From NCBI GenBank assembly GCA_052140165.1, contig JBKQUM010000103.1, positions 1 to 64,000 of the forward strand: a stretch of DNA of 64,000 nt. The letters are read 5' to 3'. Made by a program: the position numbers and the translations under genes. Shown here one piece after another: positions 6,941 to 15,375 of this stretch. Under the pieces are notes generated by a model. The model was not told the DNA's origin. It worked only from the letters and a program-made list of their open reading frames with translations, and ran no database searches. The first letter of the stretch is position 1; each line of letters opens with the position of its first letter. The stretch comes from Bog-473 sp052140165 (GTDB lineage: Bacteria > Actinomycetota > Acidimicrobiia > Acidimicrobiales > RAAP-2).

Positions 6941-9244
6941 TCAGGTTGCGTCGGGGGTCGCGCCGGGCCGGCTCAGCCGCGACGGCCACCAATTCCATCG
7001 GCCCAGCAGCTCGACGATGGAGGGGACGAGGACCGTGCGGACGACGAACGTGTCGAGCAGGATACCGACCGCCAGGCCGACACCGATGACCCGGATCTCC
7101 TCGTTGCCCTGGCCCGACCCGCCGACGACGGCGAGCACCACGAAGGTGCCGGCCAGCACGAGTCCAGCGGAGGTCACGGTGGGACCGGTGGCGCCGACCG
7201 CCCTGATCACGGCGCCGTCGAGACGCTGCCCCCGCGCCTCTTCGCGGATGCGGGTCATGACCAGGATGTTGTAGTCCTCGCCCAGGGCCAGCAGGAAGAT
7301 GAACATGAGGAAGGGGAGGAGGAACACGATGCCGGAATTCCCCGGGATCTTCATGAAGACGATGACGGAGATCCCGAGCGAGGCCAGGTAGGAGAGCACC
7401 ACGCTGAGGATCAGGTACGCCGGCGCGACGAGGCTGCGCAGGACGAGCGCCAGCACGAGCCCTATGGCGAGGATCGCGATGGGGACGATGGTGCCGACGT
7501 CGCTGTTCGAGATGGAGCTCACGTCGTAGAGCGCGGGAGCCTCCCCGGCCACCCCGCTCGCGTCGGCGCTGGCGCGCTCCGCCACGGCACCCACCCGCGC
7601 GCGGATGGCCGGCACGGCGCTGATGGCGGCGTTGCTCCCGGCCGACCCGGCGGTGAGGCCCGTCGACCACTGGACGGTGTGCCCGTCGGCGCTGACATAG
7701 CGGGCGGTGGTGAGGTACGTGACGTAGTCGGCCAGTGAGATCCCCGACCCGGCCGGCGGCACGAGGGGACGGGTCACGAGGTCGCGGGCCGAGCCGTACG
7801 GATGGACGCGGACGTACAGGGACTCGAGCTGGCCCGGGCTGAGCACCGTGCCGTTGGGGTTCAGGGGACCGGTGATGGTGCGGAATTCACCGCTGCGCCT
7901 GAGGCCCTCGGTGGCCGCGGCGAGCTGGTCCGTGTGCTCCCAGACGGACGTGGGGAAGTGCATGACCACCGACGTCGGGTCGGAGCTCGCCTGCGGGAAG
8001 TGGGCCGCCAGGGCGGCGTTGCCCTTGGCGGCGTCGGTGCCGGCCGGCGCGGTGAGGTCACCGCCGAAGCCGGTCGGGACGAAGTCGAGAGCGAAGACGG
8101 CGAGGATGCCGAGCGCGGCCACCCCGACGAGGAGCGTGAGGAGGGGCCGGCGGACCAGGCGGGCCGCCACACGGCCCCAGATGCCGTCGGCCTGACGCCT
8201 GCTCGCGGTTCGTGTCGGCCAGAAGACGGCGCGGCCGAAGATGGCGAGCAGCGCGGGCAGCAGCGTGAGGCCGGCCAGGAGCATGGTGGCGATGCCGATC
8301 GCGAGCGGCACCCCGAGGTCGTGGTACAGACCGAAGCTGGCGGCCAGCAGGGTGAGGAGGGCCACGATCACAGTCGAGGCGGACGCGGTGATGGACTCGC
8401 CGACCCGTCGCAGCGCGTAGGCCACCGCCTCGTGGGGCTCGCTGCCGGCGTGCAGCTGTTCGCGCACCCGGAAGACGAGGAAGAGCCCGTAGTCCGTCCC
8501 GGCGCCGAGGACCAGGACGATGAGGAGGATCTGGGTGAAGAACGAGACCTGCAGTGCCCCCACGCTGCCCAGGGCGCCGATGAACGAGCCGGAGAGCAGG
8601 AGGACCAGCGCGGCGGGCACCAACGTGACGAGCGGCGCCATCAGCGAGCGGAAGATCAGCAGGAGCAGGACGACGATGAAGAGGTACGAGGCATCCTCGA
8701 TCTCCCGGCTCTGCCGGGCGGACTGGGCGTTCGCCGCCGCGTTCGTGGCCAGCTGCCCCGCCAGGTGCGCCTGCAGGCCGGCCGGGAGCGGCGTGCGGGC
8801 GATGGCGCCGTGCATGTCGTCGATCAGGGTGTCGCCCTGGCCCTGGTTGAACGGGGACGCCGCGGAGACCAGGAGGAGTTGGGCCGCCTCCCCGTCGGGC
8901 GAGGTGCCGAGATACTCGACCGAGAGCGTGGTCGGGACCTGGCGCAGGTTGGCCAGGAGCGAGCGGAGGGCCGTCTGGTCGGCCGCGTCCAGCGGGCGGC
9001 CGTCGGTGAAGGCGACCACGGGCACGGAGCTTTGCGTCACCGGCCCGATCAGCGGCTGTGCGAGCAGGGCGGCCTGGTTGCTCGGTGCGCTCTCGGGCAG
9101 GAAGGCGCCGTTGTTGTCGTTGACCTGACTGGCCAGTGACGGCAGGGTGGCGACGGCGGCGACGGTGCCGACGATCCACACGGCGACCACGAGGTAGCGG
9201 TGGCGGACCACCATGCGGCCCAGCGCGCCGAAGAAGTCGCTCAC
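6941..9244 (-). CDS. MmpL/RND-superfamily membrane transporter
   Basis: The 767-residue protein has the MmpL layout: helix 1 near residues 15-35, a large extracytoplasmic loop, a block of five helices (about 190-380), a second loop and a second helix block (about 580-750). LVLGAGTDYGLFLVFRVRE and ALGEDYNILVMTRIREEA are the paired motif-4 segments carrying the Asp-Tyr residues used in proton relay. Family members export lipids or other hydrophobic substrates by proton antiport. Translation begins at GTG 9242-9244. It is divergent from the penicillin-binding protein gene, so an envelope role is plausible. The cargo is unknown. Confidence 0.88.
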   Translation of the reverse strand: MSDFFGALGRMVVRHRYLVVAVWIVGTVAAVATLPSLASQVNDNNGAFLPESAPSNQAALLAQPLIGPVTQSSVPVVAFTDGRPLDAADQTALRSLLANLRQVPTTLSVEYLGTSPDGEAAQLLLVSAASPFNQGQGDTLIDDMHGAIARTPLPAGLQAHLAGQLATNAAANAQSARQSREIEDASYLFIVVLLLLIFRSLMAPLVTLVPAALVLLLSGSFIGALGSVGALQVSFFTQILLIVLVLGAGTDYGLFLVFRVREQLHAGSEPHEAVAYALRRVGESITASASTVIVALLTLLAASFGLYHDLGVPLAIGIATMLLAGLTLLPALLAIFGRAVFWPTRTASRRQADGIWGRVAARLVRRPLLTLLVGVAALGILAVFALDFVPTGFGGDLTAPAGTDAAKGNAALAAHFPQASSDPTSVVMHFPTSVWEHTDQLAAATEGLRRSGEFRTITGPLNPNGTVLSPGQLESLYVRVHPYGSARDLVTRPLVPPAGSGISLADYVTYLTTARYVSADGHTVQWSTGLTAGSAGSNAAISAVPAIRARVGAVAERASADASGVAGEAPALYDVSSISNSDVGTIVPIAILAIGLVLALVLRSLVAPAYLILSVVLSYLASLGISVIVFMKIPGNSGIVFLLPFLMFIFLLALGEDYNILVMTRIREEARGQRLDGAVIRAVGATGPTVTSAGLVLAGTFVVLAVVGGSGQGNEEIRVIGVGLAVGILLDTFVVRTVLVPSIVELLGRWNWWPSRLSRPGATPDAT

Positions 9245-9437
9245 GCTCGTTGCAGCGGGTCGATGGGAGTCGGTCCGGGTCGGGGGAGCACGAGAGGGTT
9301 CGGGGTGTGGGCCGAGGCGGCAGGACGCGTCATGCCTGGTCCAGCGGCAACTGGCCCCGGCCGACTCGATGCTATCGGCGTCCCCGGGGGCTTGAGGTCC
9401 CCGCCTGGCATGAAGTCCCGCGGGGGGCGCTGACGCC

Positions 9438-9443
9438 TACCAT
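9438..9443 (+). promoter_or_regulatory. Putative -10 box upstream of the penicillin-binding protein gene
   Basis: TACCAT matches TANNNT. Seven nt further is GTG 9451, which opens an 11-codon ORF running into the penicillin-binding protein gene. The predicted mRNA start is at or next to 9451. No convincing -35 box is seen. Confidence 0.4.
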
Positions 9444-9450
9444 TCTGGGC

Positions 9451-9486
9451 GTGAGCGGGTCGTCGATGGAGCGGTTGCCCCACTGA
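9451..9486 (+). CDS. Possible 11-codon leaderless leader peptide, coupled to the PBP gene
   Basis: GTG 9451 begins MSGSSMERLPH and stops at TGA 9484-9486; the final A is the first base of the downstream ATG (TGATG). The leader would be translated from the very 5' end of the mRNA and could deliver ribosomes to the PBP start by termination-reinitiation. This is inference from spacing only. Its short length and the lack of comparative data keep confidence low. Confidence 0.35.
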   Translation: MSGSSMERLPH

Positions 9487-11045
9487 TGGGACGCCGCATT
9501 CGCTGGCTCGGGGTCGTCATGGTGGTCTGCCTCGGCCTCGTGGTGGTCCAGCTGGTCAACATCCAGCTGGTGAAGGCCAAGCAGCTGCAGGCGTCGCCGT
9601 TCAACCCGCGCGTGTCCGCTCTGCAGTACGTGAATCCCAGGGGGACCATCTACGCCGCCGACGGCACCGTGCTCGCCAAGTCGGTCCGCACGCCAGCGGG
9701 GACGAACACGGCGGACTACCCCTACCAGTACGTCCGCCAGTACCCCGACGGACCGCTCTACGCCGGCATCACCGGCTACGACTCGGCGCTCTACTACGGG
9801 ACCGCGGGGATCGAGGAGGAGTACGACTCCTACCTGAGCTCGCACCAGCAGCCTCCCCAGACGCTGAGCCAGCTCATCTTCCGCCAGTCGATGCCGCTCA
9901 CGACCGACGACGTGACGCTGACCGTCGAGCCGAGTCTGCAGCAGGCCGCGTGGAACGCACTGACCACCTTGCCGCCGGGGGAGAACAAGGACGGCGCGGT
10001 GGTGGTGCTGGACCCGTCGACCGGGGCCGTGCTCGCCATGGTCTCGAATCCCACCTACGACCCCAACGCGCTGGTCGGCACGTCGCTGAACTCCGAGCAG
10101 CTGGCGTACTTCAGCTACATCCAGCCCGATCACGAGGGGTACAAGCCGCTGCTTCCCATCGCCACCGGCGAGACCTTCTTCCCGGGGTCGACGATGAAGG
10201 TGGTGACCTCCACCGCGGCCTACAACCTCAAGCCCTCCCTGGCGGACTTCAACTACCCGGTGCAGGCGTGCCAGGGGTTCTCCGACTCGAACAAGCAGCT
10301 GTGCGACGAGAGTGGGCCCTGCGGGGGGACGATGACCCAGATGCTCCCCTTCTCGTGCGACCCCGGCTACGGCGAGCTCGGCGTGCAGCTGGGCGTGGAC
10401 ACCCTGCAGAAGCAGGCCGAGCTGTTCGGCTACAACTCGGTGCCGGGCATCGACCTCCCCGGCGTCGCGGCCTCGCCGCTGACCTCGCTGCCGGCGAACT
10501 CCCAAGCATTCTTGGCCTATACCGCCATCGGTCAGTACGGCGTGCAGGCGACCGCGCTGCAGAACGCGATGGTCGCGGCTGGCATCGCCAACGGAGGCTT
10601 GCTGATGACGCCGCACCTCATGTCGAACATCCGCGACTCGCAGGGGGCCCAGGTGGAGTCCTACACGCCGAAGCTCGCGAGCACGGTCGCGACGCCACAG
10701 GCGGCGCAGCAGGTCACGTCGCTCATGCAGGGCGTCGTGGCCACCGGCACGGCAGCGGGCGTCGGGTTCCCGTCGTACCTGTGCGCGGCCGTCAAGACCG
10801 GGACGGCACAGACGAGCCCGACCCAGCAGGTCACCGAGGACTGGATGATCGGCTTCGCCCCCGCCAACCACCCCAAGGTCGCGGTGGCCGTCGTCGTCCC
10901 CGCGCAGGCCATCTACTCTGACGGCGCCGGGGTGGCCGGCCCGATCATGAAGGCGGTGCTCGAGGCGGCGGTCCCGCCGGGCTCGGTGTCCCAGCCCTGC
11001 AACGTGTCACCCGTGCCCACGTCAGCCTTCACCTCGGGGCACTGA
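9486..11045 (+). CDS. Class B penicillin-binding protein (D,D-transpeptidase)
   Basis: The 519-residue protein has one N-terminal membrane anchor (residues 9-28) and a periplasmic transpeptidase domain. Active-site motifs are S235-TMK-238, S290-C-D and K437-TGTA. SxD instead of SxN is also known in PBP2-type enzymes. There is no glycosyltransferase domain and no PASTA repeat. Overall it resembles the actinobacterial PbpA group that cross-links septal peptidoglycan. ATG 9486 overlaps the stop of a possible 11-codon leader ORF. It is divergent from the MmpL gene, and no FtsW/RodA partner lies in the window. Confidence 0.88.
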   Translation: MGRRIRWLGVVMVVCLGLVVVQLVNIQLVKAKQLQASPFNPRVSALQYVNPRGTIYAADGTVLAKSVRTPAGTNTADYPYQYVRQYPDGPLYAGITGYDSALYYGTAGIEEEYDSYLSSHQQPPQTLSQLIFRQSMPLTTDDVTLTVEPSLQQAAWNALTTLPPGENKDGAVVVLDPSTGAVLAMVSNPTYDPNALVGTSLNSEQLAYFSYIQPDHEGYKPLLPIATGETFFPGSTMKVVTSTAAYNLKPSLADFNYPVQACQGFSDSNKQLCDESGPCGGTMTQMLPFSCDPGYGELGVQLGVDTLQKQAELFGYNSVPGIDLPGVAASPLTSLPANSQAFLAYTAIGQYGVQATALQNAMVAAGIANGGLLMTPHLMSNIRDSQGAQVESYTPKLASTVATPQAAQQVTSLMQGVVATGTAAGVGFPSYLCAAVKTGTAQTSPTQQVTEDWMIGFAPANHPKVAVAVVVPAQAIYSDGAGVAGPIMKAVLEAAVPPGSVSQPCNVSPVPTSAFTSGH

Positions 11046-11097
11046 CCTTCACCTCCGCGCATTGAGCAGCCCGGCGCCCGCGCCGCCGGAGCCCGTG

Positions 11098-11125
11098 TAG
11101 CATTATCTGCGTGCCTACGCAGATA
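11098..11125 (+). promoter_or_regulatory. Leaderless promoter and palindromic ArsR-type operator
   Basis: TAGCAT (11098-11103) fits a -10 box, 7 nt before GTG 11111. Immediately after it, TATCTGCGT-GCCT-ACGCAGATA (11104-11125) is a perfect inverted repeat with 9-bp arms. ArsR/SmtB repressors typically bind such imperfect 12-2-12-like sites over the promoter. Here the site covers the predicted transcription start and the start codon, so repressor binding should block initiation. Confidence 0.6.
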
Positions 11126-11431
11126 GTTGAGAGTCCCGCCACCGAGGAGTTCCGCTCCGCCGTCGGGATGCTCAAGCTCCTCGGTGACGAGACGCGCCTG
11201 AGGGTCATCTGGGCGCTGCTCGAGGGCGAGCACTCGGTCAACGAGCTGGCCGAGCTGGTGGGCGCCCAGCCGGCCGCCGTCTCGCAACACCTGGCCAAGC
11301 TGCGCCTGGCGCGCCTGGTCCGCAGCCGGCGCGAGGGGACGCGGATCTTCTACGTGGTGGACGACGCCCATGTCCGCCGGCTGGTGGAGGAAGTGCTGAC
11401 CCACGCGGACCACGTGACGGCCCATGGGTGA
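11111..11431 (+). CDS. ArsR/SmtB-family transcriptional repressor
   Basis: This 106-residue winged-helix protein has the family recognition region VNELAELVGAQPAAVSQHLAKLR, followed by the wing LVRSRREGTRIFYVVDD. The C-terminus contains DDAHVRRLVEEVLTHADH, a position where some SmtB/CzrA members bind zinc through Asp/His residues of helix 5. It overlaps the downstream cation-efflux gene by 8 nt, so it should control that gene. GTG 11111 lies inside a perfect palindrome. An ATG at 11171 would remove part of the domain and is less likely. Metal specificity is likely Zn/Co/Cd-type, by inference. Confidence 0.85.
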   Translation: MPTQIVESPATEEFRSAVGMLKLLGDETRLRVIWALLEGEHSVNELAELVGAQPAAVSQHLAKLRLARLVRSRREGTRIFYVVDDAHVRRLVEEVLTHADHVTAHG

Positions 11432-12344
11432 CGGCCACGACCACTCGCACGGACCCTCCTCGGTGGAGGCCGATCGGCGCGCCCTGACCATCGCGCTCGC
11501 TCTGCTCGTCGGCTTCATGGTCTTCGAGGTGGTCGCGGCGGTGGCGTCCAACTCGCTGGCGCTGCTGGCCGACGCGGGGCACATGCTGGTGGACGTCGGC
11601 GCCATCGCCGGGTCCCTGGTGGCCATCCGCCTCGCCGAGCGTCCCGAGACGGGCTCGCACACCTACGGCATGAAGCGGGCCGAGATCCTCGCCGCCGCGG
11701 CCAACGGGATCGCTCTCCTCATCGTCTCGGCACTGGTGACCTACGACGCGGTCGTCCGTCTGGTGCACCCGTCCCGCGTCGACGGGGCGGTCCTGATCGT
11801 GGTCGCCGCAGTCGGGGTGGCCGTCAATGTCGTCGCCACGGTGACCGTCGCCAAGGCGAACCGCCGCTCGCTGAACGTCGAGGGTGCCTACCGCCACATC
11901 CTGACCGACCTCTACGGCTTCGCGGGCACGCTGATCGCCGGGATCGTCATCGTCCTCTCGGGCTTCAACCGTGCCGACGCCATCGCGTCCCTGCTGGTCG
12001 TCGTCCTCATGCTCAAGGCTGCGGTGGCGTTGCTGCGGCCGGCGCTGCACATCCTCCTCGAGGCGACCCCCGAGGACATCGACCTGGAGGAGGTGCGCCG
12101 GCATCTCCTGGAGCTGCCCGAGGTGCAGTCGGTCCACGACCTCCACGCGTGGACCCTCACCTCGTCGCTGCCCATCGTCACCGCCCACGTCGTCGTCACC
12201 GACGAGTGCTTCAACACCGGAGAGGCGGGCCGGGTGCTCGACCACCTGCAGGATTGCCTGTCGGGGCACTTCGACGTGGCGCATTCGACACTGCAGTTCG
12301 AATCGGCCGGGCACATTGAGCACGAGCTCGGAGGGCACCCTTGA
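11424..12344 (+). CDS. Cation diffusion facilitator, CzcD/ZitB-type metal efflux
   Basis: The 306-residue protein has a His-rich start (GDGHDHSHG), six predicted transmembrane helices and a C-terminal cytoplasmic ferredoxin-like domain (about residues 215-306). The two metal-site motifs are H53-x3-D57 in TM2 and H158-x3-D162 in TM5, the H/D arrangement of Zn2+/Cd2+ exporters. It uses the proton gradient to expel divalent metal from the cytoplasm. Its start codon lies inside the 3' end of the ArsR gene, giving translational coupling and control by that repressor. Confidence 0.9.
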   Translation: MGDGHDHSHGPSSVEADRRALTIALALLVGFMVFEVVAAVASNSLALLADAGHMLVDVGAIAGSLVAIRLAERPETGSHTYGMKRAEILAAAANGIALLIVSALVTYDAVVRLVHPSRVDGAVLIVVAAVGVAVNVVATVTVAKANRRSLNVEGAYRHILTDLYGFAGTLIAGIVIVLSGFNRADAIASLLVVVLMLKAAVALLRPALHILLEATPEDIDLEEVRRHLLELPEVQSVHDLHAWTLTSSLPIVTAHVVVTDECFNTGEAGRVLDHLQDCLSGHFDVAHSTLQFESAGHIEHELGGHP

Positions 12345-12354
12345 GCGGGCTCAA
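12341..12354. terminator. Short palindrome across convergent stop codons
   Basis: TTGAGC-GG-GCTCAA spans the TGA of the cation-efflux gene (12342-12344) and the TGA (read as TCA, 12351-12353) of the methyltransferase gene. The arms are perfect but short, and there is no T-tract. Confidence 0.3.
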
Positions 12355-13607
12355 CGTCCCGTGGGTTCGATGGCCGCCACGAGCTCCACGTGCTCGGTCA
12401 TGGGGAAGATGTCGAAGGCGCGCAGCTCGGCGAGGTGCCATCCCACCGTGAGCATGGCCCGCAGGTCACGGGCGAACGACGACGGGTCGCAGGCCACGTA
12501 GACGATCCTCCGGAGGCTGCGGTGCGCGGCCAGTGCCCGGACGACCTCGGTGCCGGCGCCCTCCCGTGCGGGGTCGAGCACGACGATGTCGGGGTGACCG
12601 ATGCCCGATGTCACGAGCCGTGGCGTGACCTCGGCCCGCTTGACCCGCATGGCCGGGACGCCGCCGGCGTTGTGCCGCGCGTCCTCGCACGCGCGCGCGT
12701 CGCGCTCCACCGCGAGCACCGTCCCCGCCGGGCCCACCGCCTCGGCCAGCGGGACCGAGAAGAGCCCCGCGCCCGCGTACAGGTCGACGACGGCTGCACC
12801 GCGGCAGTCGCCGGCCATGGCGAGGACCGCCGGGAGCAGGGCGTCCGCCGCACCGGTGTGGACCTGCCAGAAGACCCCAGCCGAGATCCGGTAGGTGCGG
12901 CCGCAAACCGTGGCGTGCACGGCCCCGGGCTCCTTGGTCACCGTCCCCCGCACGACGACCCCGGCATCGACGTCGGGCAGGCGCGGCACCCCGCGACCCC
13001 GCGGCGTGACCGAGACCACAGCTTCGGCGGGCCGCGAGCCGACGACGACCTCCACGTGGGCGACGCCGGGCCACCGCACCCTCAGCGCCCCGGTGGCCGC
13101 CACGGCCGGGCTGGCGATGGGACACGTGTCGACGTGCTCGAGCTCGTGGGAGCGGTGCCTGTGGAAGCCGACGGCACCGTGGTCGTCCACGGCGAGGCGC
13201 ACCCGGCTGCGCCAGCCGAGGCCGCGCCCGTCCCCGGCGACCGGCTCCACCTCGACCGCGCGCTCCACGCCGGCGACCCGCTCGAGCTGCTCGGCCACGC
13301 GGAAGGCCTTGAGGCGGCGCTGCGCCGAGAGCTCCACGTGCTGGAAGTCGCAGCCGCCGCAGCGGCCCGGCCCGGCGTGTGGGCACGGTGGGGGAACCCG
13401 GTCGGCCGAGGGCTTCAGGATGTCCACGGCGTCGGCCCGCAGGTACGAGGTGGTGGTGGCCGTGACCCGGGCCACCACCACCTCGCCCGGGAGGGCGTGG
13501 CGCACGAAGACGACCCGTCCGTCGGGTGCCCGGGCGACGCAGCCGCCGCCGGCGGCGATGGCGCCGACCTTGAGCTCCAGGAGTCCCACCGCACCCGGGG
13601 TCGTCAT
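12351..13607 (-). CDS. RNA m5U methyltransferase, TrmA/RlmCD family
   Basis: This 418-residue enzyme has an N-terminal TRAM-like beta-barrel (about residues 1-60), an iron-sulfur Cys set (CPHAGPGRCGGC and a later CPI), and a Rossmann methyltransferase domain with VDLYAGAGLFSVPLA. The signature VYVACDPSSFARD carries the nucleophilic Cys, and FPMTEHVELVA closes the domain. It transfers methyl from SAM to C5 of uridine in 23S rRNA or tRNA; which one cannot be told. ATG 13607 is preceded by TACGCT at 6 nt, suggesting a leaderless mRNA. Confidence 0.88.
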   Translation of the reverse strand: MTTPGAVGLLELKVGAIAAGGGCVARAPDGRVVFVRHALPGEVVVARVTATTTSYLRADAVDILKPSADRVPPPCPHAGPGRCGGCDFQHVELSAQRRLKAFRVAEQLERVAGVERAVEVEPVAGDGRGLGWRSRVRLAVDDHGAVGFHRHRSHELEHVDTCPIASPAVAATGALRVRWPGVAHVEVVVGSRPAEAVVSVTPRGRGVPRLPDVDAGVVVRGTVTKEPGAVHATVCGRTYRISAGVFWQVHTGAADALLPAVLAMAGDCRGAAVVDLYAGAGLFSVPLAEAVGPAGTVLAVERDARACEDARHNAGGVPAMRVKRAEVTPRLVTSGIGHPDIVVLDPAREGAGTEVVRALAAHRSLRRIVYVACDPSSFARDLRAMLTVGWHLAELRAFDIFPMTEHVELVAAIEPTGR

Positions 13608-13613
13608 GGGGGC

Positions 13614-13619
13614 AGCGTA
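13614..13619 (-). promoter_or_regulatory. Putative -10 box, leaderless promoter of the RNA methyltransferase gene
   Basis: On the minus strand TACGCT is followed by 6 nt (GCCCCC) and then ATG 13607. No -35 element is evident. Confidence 0.4.
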
Positions 13620-13652
13620 CGGCGGCACAATGGCCAAGATGTCCCAGACGGG

Positions 13653-13679
13653 TGTCGATCCGGGGTCGGCCCGATCGTC
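13653..13679 (+). promoter_or_regulatory. Candidate ECF42-type promoter for the DGPF-sigma operon
   Basis: TGTCGA (13653-13658) and CGTC (13676-13679) are separated by 17 nt and lie 33 nt upstream of the DGPF start. As I recall, ECF42 sigma factors recognise TGTCGA at -35 and CGAC/CGTC at -10. The match therefore suggests that the sigma factor encoded just downstream activates its own operon. Confidence 0.6.
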
Positions 13680-13712
13680 GTAAGAGCGACACCAACCTAC
13701 AGAGGAGGACCG

Positions 13713-14060
13713 ATGCGATACCTGTTGCTGATTGCCGGAGACGAGAGCCAGATGCAGCGCGCCACGGCCGAGCAGGCCGAAGCGATGACCAACGAGTACG
13801 CCGAGTTCGGCAAGGCGATGGCCGAGCGGGGCGTGCTCCAGGGCGGCGAGCGGCTGCGGTCGGTGAGCGACGCCACCACGGTGCGCGTGCGCAACGGCGA
13901 GCTGCTGGCCACCGACGGCCCGTTCGCCGAGACCAAGGAGCAGCTGGCCGGGTACTACGTCGTGGACTGCCAGGACCTGGACGAGGCGATAGAGGTGGCG
14001 TCGAAGATCCCGGGCGCCCTCACTGGCAGCATCGAGGTGAGGCCGATCTGGGAGCTGTGA
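13713..14060 (+). CDS. YCII-related DGPF-domain protein
   Basis: The 115-residue protein is a typical YCII/DGPF fold: it begins MRYLLLIAGDE, carries the name-giving DGPFAETKEQLAGYYVVD at about residues 69-86, and ends with IEVRPIWEL. ATG 13713 follows a strong AGAGGAGG site. Such proteins are almost always adjacent to ECF42-type sigma factors and are thought to be controlled by them; their biochemical role is unknown. The stop overlaps the GTG of the sigma gene (GTGA), so the two are translationally coupled. Confidence 0.88.
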   Translation: MRYLLLIAGDESQMQRATAEQAEAMTNEYAEFGKAMAERGVLQGGERLRSVSDATTVRVRNGELLATDGPFAETKEQLAGYYVVDCQDLDEAIEVASKIPGALTGSIEVRPIWEL

Positions 14061-15283
14061 CGGCCGAGATCGAGGCCGCGGTCGCCGATGCCTTCCAGGC
14101 CGAATGGGGCCGGGTCGTCGCGACCCTGGTCCGCCTCACCGGCGACTGGGACCTGGCCGAGGAGTGCGCGCAGGATGCCTTCGCGACGGCGCTGGAGCGC
14201 TGGCCCCGCGACGGCATCCCGCGCCGCCCCGGTGCGTGGCTCACGACGGTGGCCCGCAACCGCGCCATCGACCGGGCGCGCCGCGCCCGGTTGGGTGCGT
14301 CCAAGGAGTCGGAGGTAGCCGTCGTGGAGCCGGTCGAGGCCGACAGGGGCGAGGAGGAGGAGGTGCCCGACGACCGTCTGCGCCTGATGTTCACCTGCTG
14401 CCACCCTGCGCTCGCCTTCGAGGCCCGGGTGGCGCTGACCCTGCGCACCCTCGCCGGCATGACGACGTCCGAGATCGCCCGGGCCTTCCTCGTGCCCGAG
14501 GCCACCATGGCCCAACGCCTGGTCCGGGCCAAGCGCAAGATACGCCACGCGCGGATCCCCTTTGTCGTGCCGCCGGCCCACCAGCTCGTCGAGCGGACGG
14601 CCGCCGTGCTGGCGGTGCTCTACCTCCTCTTCAACGAGGGGTACTCGGCCAGCTCCGGCGCCGACCTGGTCCGGCGCGGCCTCACCGCCGAGGCCATCCG
14701 GCTCGGCCGGGTGCTGTGCACACTGATGCCCGACGAGCCCGAGGCCCTCGGGCTGCTGGCGTTGATGCTGTTCCACGATGCGCGGAGCGCAGCGCGGGTC
14801 GACGGCGACGGGGACCTCGTGATCCTGGCCGAGCAGGACCGCACCCTGTTCGACGCCGCCGCCATCGCGGAGGCGCACGACCGCCTCGACGCCGCCCTGC
14901 GCCTTCGCCGCCCCGGGCCCTTCCAGGTCCAGGCCGCCATCGCCGCCTGCCACGTCGAGGTGGACGGCGGGACGGACTGGGCCGAGATCGCCGCGCTCTA
15001 CGACCGGCTCTTCGACATGGCCCCCTCCGCCGTCATCGAGCTCAACCGGGCCGTGGCCGTCTCCTTGTCCGAGGGGCCCGAGGCCGGCCTGGCCCTCGTG
15101 GAGCGGATCTCGCCCGGCGGGCTGCCGGATTACCACCTGCTGCCGGCGGCGCGGGCCGACATTCTGCGCCGGCTGGGCCGCCGTGCCGAGGCGGCCGAGG
15201 CCTACCGGGAGGCCCACGATCTGGCGGGCACGGATGCCGAGCGCCGCTATCTCGAGCGCCGCTGGCGCGAGCTGTCGGCCTGA
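14057..15283 (+). CDS. ECF42-type RNA polymerase sigma factor with C-terminal TPR-like extension
   Basis: The 408-residue protein has sigma region 2 (RLTGDWDLAEECAQDAFATAL, about residues 22-42), region 4 (LAGMTTSEIARAFLVPEATMAQRLVRAKRKI, ends near 170) and a long helical C-terminal domain with repeated A/L-rich pairs (e.g. AALYDRLFDMAPSAVIELNRA). This plan, and the adjoining DGPF gene, fit the ECF42 group, in which the extension replaces an anti-sigma partner in control. No anti-sigma gene is nearby. The start is GTG 14057, overlapping the upstream TGA by three bases. Confidence 0.9.
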   Translation: MTAEIEAAVADAFQAEWGRVVATLVRLTGDWDLAEECAQDAFATALERWPRDGIPRRPGAWLTTVARNRAIDRARRARLGASKESEVAVVEPVEADRGEEEEVPDDRLRLMFTCCHPALAFEARVALTLRTLAGMTTSEIARAFLVPEATMAQRLVRAKRKIRHARIPFVVPPAHQLVERTAAVLAVLYLLFNEGYSASSGADLVRRGLTAEAIRLGRVLCTLMPDEPEALGLLALMLFHDARSAARVDGDGDLVILAEQDRTLFDAAAIAEAHDRLDAALRLRRPGPFQVQAAIAACHVEVDGGTDWAEIAALYDRLFDMAPSAVIELNRAVAVSLSEGPEAGLALVERISPGGLPDYHLLPAARADILRRLGRRAEAAEAYREAHDLAGTDAERRYLERRWRELSA

Positions 15284-15375
15284 GGCCGGTTTGACAGGCC
15301 GGGACGCCGTTGCAATCGTCTCGCCCGGACCGCCGTCTCGAGGGCGGGGACGAGAACCGAGAGGACGACTGAACC

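Noticed and set aside
9241..9483. 80-codon minus-strand frame between the MmpL and PBP genes
   Set aside because: Pro/Arg-rich composition with no recognisable feature and it covers the likely PBP promoter.
9776..11045. Apparent loss of the SxN motif in the penicillin-binding protein (SCD instead)
   Set aside because: SxD occurs in PBP2-type class B enzymes, and the other two motifs are intact, so it is not evidence of inactivity.
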